Both the position numbers and the translations under genes were made by a program. From assembly GCA_021783385.1 (NCBI GenBank), contig JAJXTX010000093.1:1-9011 (forward strand): 9,011 bases of DNA, written 5' to 3'. A model generated the notes under the pieces. It was not told the DNA's origin. It searched no databases and saw only the letters and a list, made by a program, of their open reading frames with translations. Positions 6,922 to 9,011 of this stretch are shown here, piece by piece; within the stretch, counting starts at the first letter, position 1; the number at the start of each line of letters is the position of its first letter. This stretch comes from Pseudomonadota bacterium. GTDB lineage: Bacteria; Pseudomonadota; Gammaproteobacteria; Xanthomonadales; Rhodanobacteraceae.

Positions 6922-7566
6922 ATGCCTGAGACCCACGCGTCGCTACCCGCCAACCTAGCAGAGCATCTGCGCGATAACGAGATTCACGTGTGGCGGCTGG
7001 CGTATCGGGCCGAGCAGCGACGCGCGCCGCTGCATGCACTGCTGGCGGCCTACCTCGGGGTTGAGGCGCAGCGGCTCAAGCTGGTCAACGATGCATACGG
7101 CCGGCCCGCGCTGGACACCGCACACGGGCAGGCGCTGGGCTTCAACTGGTCACACAGCGGGCCGCATGCGCTGGTCGCCGTCGGCCGCAACATCACCCCC
7201 GGCATCGATGTCGAGCAGCAGCGCGCGCGACCGCGCGCGCTGGAGATTGCGCGCCGCTTCTTCAGCGCGGAGGAGGCCGAGGCGCTGGCCGCGCTGCCGC
7301 CGGAACAACGCAGCGCCGCCTTCCTCGATCTGTGGACGGCGAAGGAGGCGGTACTCAAGGCGCTCGGTCGCGGGCTCGCCTTTGGTCTGCACCGGCTCAG
7401 CATCGCCCGTACGCCCGGAGGTCTCGCGCTGCGCCGGCTGGAACACGACGACGTCAGTGCGTGGCAGCTGCACCCGCTGGCGCTCGATACCGCACTGGTA
7501 GCGGCGCTGGCGTGGCGCGGCGGCGCGCGCCATCTTCGCCATTTCCGGCTGGGCGACCCCATGTGA
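6922..7566 (+). CDS. 4'-phosphopantetheinyl transferase, Sfp/HetI type
   Basis: Cytoplasmic enzyme that moves the phosphopantetheine arm of CoA onto a serine of carrier proteins (fatty-acid ACP, or polyketide/peptide synthetase carriers). With the ATG at 6922 it has 214 residues. Diagnostic motifs: FNWSHSGPHALVAV (74-87); PGIDVE (93-98) with the magnesium-binding Asp96 and Glu98; RRFFSAEEAEAL (111-122); and FLDLWTAKEAVLKALGRGL (134-152) with Trp138, Lys141 and Glu142. The conserved N-terminal beta strand (NEIHVWRL, 19-26) lies shortly after the start, so the protein is not truncated. An in-frame GTG at 6889 would add 11 residues; neither start has a clear Shine-Dalgarno. It diverges from crbS, and pdxJ follows on the same strand after 69 bp. 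No carrier-protein or synthetase gene is in the window, so its target is unknown. A stand-alone housekeeping role is possible. Confidence 0.9.
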   Translation: MPETHASLPANLAEHLRDNEIHVWRLAYRAEQRRAPLHALLAAYLGVEAQRLKLVNDAYGRPALDTAHGQALGFNWSHSGPHALVAVGRNITPGIDVEQQRARPRALEIARRFFSAEEAEALAALPPEQRSAAFLDLWTAKEAVLKALGRGLAFGLHRLSIARTPGGLALRRLEHDDVSAWQLHPLALDTALVAALAWRGGARHLRHFRLGDPM

Positions 7567-7635
7567 GTAGGGATTTCCGCGTGCGGCGCAGTACGCTTGC
7601 GCTTCGCCCATCATCGCCAGAGATTCCCACCCGCC

Positions 7636-8379
7636 ATGACCGTGCTCAGCGTCAATCTCAACAAGATCGCCGTGCTGCGCAATTCGCGCGGAGGCACCGA
7701 ACCGGATATCTGCGAAGCTGCGCAGACCTGCATCGAGGCCGGCTGCGGCGGCATCACCGTGCACCCGCGGCCGGATCTGCGCCACGTGCGGCCGGACGAC
7801 GTGCGCGCGCTGGCCGTGATGCTGCGCGGCCGGGTGGAATACAACATCGAGGGCAATCCCTTTGCACCCGCGCGTGGCGCCTATCCCGGACTGCTGGCGC
7901 TGGCACGCGAGGTACGGCCGACCCAGGTGACGCTGGTTCCCGATGGCGATGGGCAGCTCACTTCCGACCACGGCTTCGATCTGGCGCGCGATATGGAACG
8001 GCTGGGTCCGGTAGTACGCGATTTGTGCGAACTCGGCTGCCGCGTCAGCCTGTTCGTCGATGCCGGCACACAGGACTTCGCCGCAGCGGTGACGGTGGGC
8101 GTGCAGCGCGTCGAGATCTACACCGGGCCATACGCCCAGGCCTTTGCGGAGGGGCGACCGGCTGCCGCGCTGGCCGCCTGCGTCGACACCGCACGGCGGG
8201 CACAGCAGGCGGGCCTGGCGGTGAATGCCGGGCACGACCTGAGCCAGGCCAATCTGGGCACCTTCAAGGCGGCCATCCCCGGGCTCGCCGAAGTATCGAT
8301 CGGCCACGCGCTGATCGGCGAGGCGCTGTACGAGGGACTGGCCGTCACCGTGCGCAACTATCTGCAGATCCTGCGCTGA
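7636..8379 (+). CDS. pdxJ: Pyridoxine 5'-phosphate synthase
   Basis: Cytoplasmic TIM-barrel enzyme that condenses 1-deoxy-D-xylulose 5-phosphate with 3-amino-2-oxopropyl phosphate to give pyridoxine 5'-phosphate, the last ring-forming step of DXP-dependent vitamin B6 synthesis. It has 247 residues, the normal size. Visible signatures: [17 protein letters not shown] (4-20); [11 protein letters not shown] (40-50); [10 protein letters not shown] (67-76) with Glu72; QVTLVPDG (97-104); VEIYTGPYA (159-167); [10 protein letters not shown] (194-203) with His200; and [11 protein letters not shown] (221-231). The N-terminal NK and the HPRPD loop differ from the DH and HLRED of E. coli PdxJ and match the subtype I recall from Bacteroidetes and Xanthomonadales. 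The ATG at 7636 starts right at the first strand. A longer in-frame TTG (7597) adds unrelated residues. The Shine-Dalgarno is weak. Transcription may continue from the transferase gene 69 bp upstream. Confidence 0.95.
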   Translation: MTVLSVNLNKIAVLRNSRGGTEPDICEAAQTCIEAGCGGITVHPRPDLRHVRPDDVRALAVMLRGRVEYNIEGNPFAPARGAYPGLLALAREVRPTQVTLVPDGDGQLTSDHGFDLARDMERLGPVVRDLCELGCRVSLFVDAGTQDFAAAVTVGVQRVEIYTGPYAQAFAEGRPAAALAACVDTARRAQQAGLAVNAGHDLSQANLGTFKAAIPGLAEVSIGHALIGEALYEGLAVTVRNYLQILR

Positions 8380-8403
8380 GGCTGTCCAGCTAGCGCCAAC
8401 GCA

Positions 8404-8430
8404 AAAACCCCCGCACATGGCGGGGGTTTT
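8404..8430. terminator. Bidirectional intrinsic terminator between pdxJ and exbD
   Basis: AAAACCCCCGC (8404-8414) pairs perfectly with GCGGGGGTTTT (8420-8430) around a 5-nt loop. On either strand the GC stem is followed by a T-run, so it can end pdxJ transcription (25 nt after its stop) and the exbD transcript from the other side (23 nt after its stop). Confidence 0.93.
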
Positions 8431-8453
8431 CACGTTCGGACACTGGCGGCTGA

Positions 8454-8858
8454 TCAGTTGCCTTCGGCGAACCCGATCTTGGCCAGGTTGTAGCTCTTCG
8501 CGTCGGCCAGCACACTCGCCACGTACTGATAGGCGACGCCATCAGCGGCAGCGATCTGGATCTCGGGCTGATTGCTCTGCTGCGCAATCACCGCCAGCTG
8601 GGCTTTCAGGCCGAGCTCGTCGACCGGGGTGTCGTTCCAGTAGAACGCGCCGCTCTGATCGATCTTCAGATGAATCGGATCGGGCGGGTTCGTGGGCGGC
8701 GGGGTATTCACGTTGGGCTGCGGCAGATCCACCTTGATCTTGTGCGCCAGTACCGGCGCCGTGATCATGAAGATGATCAGCAGCACCAGCATCACGTCGA
8801 CCAGCGGCGTGACGTTGATCTCCGACATCGGCCCACTGCTTTTGCTTGCGAAAGCCAT
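8454..8858 (-). CDS. exbD2: Biopolymer transport protein ExbD/TolR family, second copy
   Basis: Small inner-membrane subunit of the ExbB-ExbD proton channel that energises TonB-dependent outer-membrane receptors. It has 134 residues: a short cytoplasmic N-terminus with SEINVTPLVDVMLVL (12-26), one membrane helix (about 17-38) containing the essential proton-path Asp21, and a periplasmic domain (about 40-134) with the family features HLKIDQSG and EIQIAADG-like AEIQIAAADG context (observed EIQIAAADG). The upstream exbD ends 6 nt before this ATG, and an AAGGGG (8873-8868) inside its last codons serves as ribosome site, so the two are co-transcribed and probably translationally coupled. In Xanthomonas campestris, tonB-exbB-exbD1-exbD2 is arranged this way and exbD2 was reported dispensable for iron uptake but needed for other responses. 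The suffix 2 follows that precedent and is inferred from order. Confidence 0.93.
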   Translation of the reverse strand: MAFASKSSGPMSEINVTPLVDVMLVLLIIFMITAPVLAHKIKVDLPQPNVNTPPPTNPPDPIHLKIDQSGAFYWNDTPVDELGLKAQLAVIAQQSNQPEIQIAAADGVAYQYVASVLADAKSYNLAKIGFAEGN

Positions 8859-8864
8859 CTCTGA

Positions 8865-9011
8865 TTACCCCTTCGGCGCGTCAGTGGTCATGAAGCCGAC
8901 GTGCACCATGCCCGATTCCTTGGCACTGCCAAGGATCTTCTTGACGATCTTGAACTCGGTGGTCTTGTCCGCGCGGATCTGCAGTTCCGGCTGGGGCACT
9001 TTCTGTGCGTC
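8865..9011 (-). CDS. exbD1: Biopolymer transport protein ExbD/TolR family, first copy, 3' end only
   Basis: Forty-eight C-terminal codons and a TAA stop (8867-8865) are visible; the gene continues beyond the right edge. The translation runs from DAQKVPQPELQIRADKTTEF to VGFMTTDAPKG at the stop. PELQIRADK is the typical central strand of the ExbD/TolR periplasmic domain, and KKILGSAKESGMVHVGFMT matches the end of that domain. It is not the same as the neighbouring copy, whose equivalent stretch is PEIQIAAADG, so these are diverged paralogues and not a recent duplication. An exbB gene and tonB would be expected further upstream, outside the window. Confidence 0.85.
   Translation of the reverse strand, partial: DAQKVPQPELQIRADKTTEFKIVKKILGSAKESGMVHVGFMTTDAPKG

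Noticed and set aside
5742..6929. A 395-codon open frame on the plus strand, antisense to the crbS membrane domain
   Set aside because: Strongly His/Gln/Arg-biased translation with no recognisable fold; mirrors the symporter domain codons and overlaps the transferase start.
6028..6936. Minus-strand frame beginning with an ATG just upstream of crbS
   Set aside because: It is out of frame with the symporter domain and gives an Arg/Ala/Gly-rich product; the TTG at 6815 is better supported.
7597..7635. Upstream in-frame TTG for pdxJ
   Set aside because: The added 13 residues are unlike PdxJ N-termini, and the ATG at 7636 gives the normal length.

Overview
This GC-rich window (about two thirds G+C by eye) looks like chromosomal DNA of a gammaproteobacterium of the Xanthomonadales (Lysobacterales), perhaps the Dyella/Rhodanobacter/Luteibacter side. 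Three things suggest this: a tandem pair of exbD genes convergent with pdxJ, a PdxJ of the asparagine-lysine subtype, and a GGGGAAC-heptamer intergenic repeat of a kind I recall from these genomes. The taxonomic call is an inference. I see no insertion sequence, phage gene, tRNA, rRNA or CRISPR array.

Left part (1-6815): an acetate-utilisation and acetate-sensing locus. A truncated SatP/YaaH-type acetate transporter (minus strand) diverges from acs, the AMP-forming acetyl-CoA synthetase. Their shared 260-bp region carries a 12-bp direct repeat, a 14-bp inverted repeat and a TATAAC box. After acs comes a palindromic heptamer-repeat element, then a NarL/LuxR-type response regulator (CrbR/ErdR-like). 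Convergent with it, only 9 bp away, is a 1148-residue hybrid histidine kinase. The kinase has an N-terminal sodium:solute-symporter-like membrane domain, a STAC-like linker, PAS, HisKA, HATPase and a terminal receiver (CrbS/MxtR-like). In Vibrio, Pseudomonas and Shewanella, CrbS/CrbR is the system that switches on acs and acetate uptake, so uptake, activation, sensor and regulator sit together here.

Middle (6816-7566): a short divergent spacer, then a Sfp/HetI-type 4'-phosphopantetheinyl transferase. It starts opposite crbS and has no obvious carrier-protein partner in the window.

Right part (7567-9011): pdxJ (pyridoxine 5'-phosphate synthase), a strong bidirectional intrinsic terminator, and on the minus strand two consecutive exbD genes of a TonB-energising system. 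The upstream exbD is cut by the window edge.

Most of this is recognisable biology. The points worth a second look are: the compact acetate-switch arrangement with a convergent sensor/regulator pair; apparent loss of the sodium-site hydroxyl residues in the sensor's transporter domain; the TTG start of the sensor; the repeated motif upstream of acs; and the heptamer inverted-repeat element between acs and the regulator.
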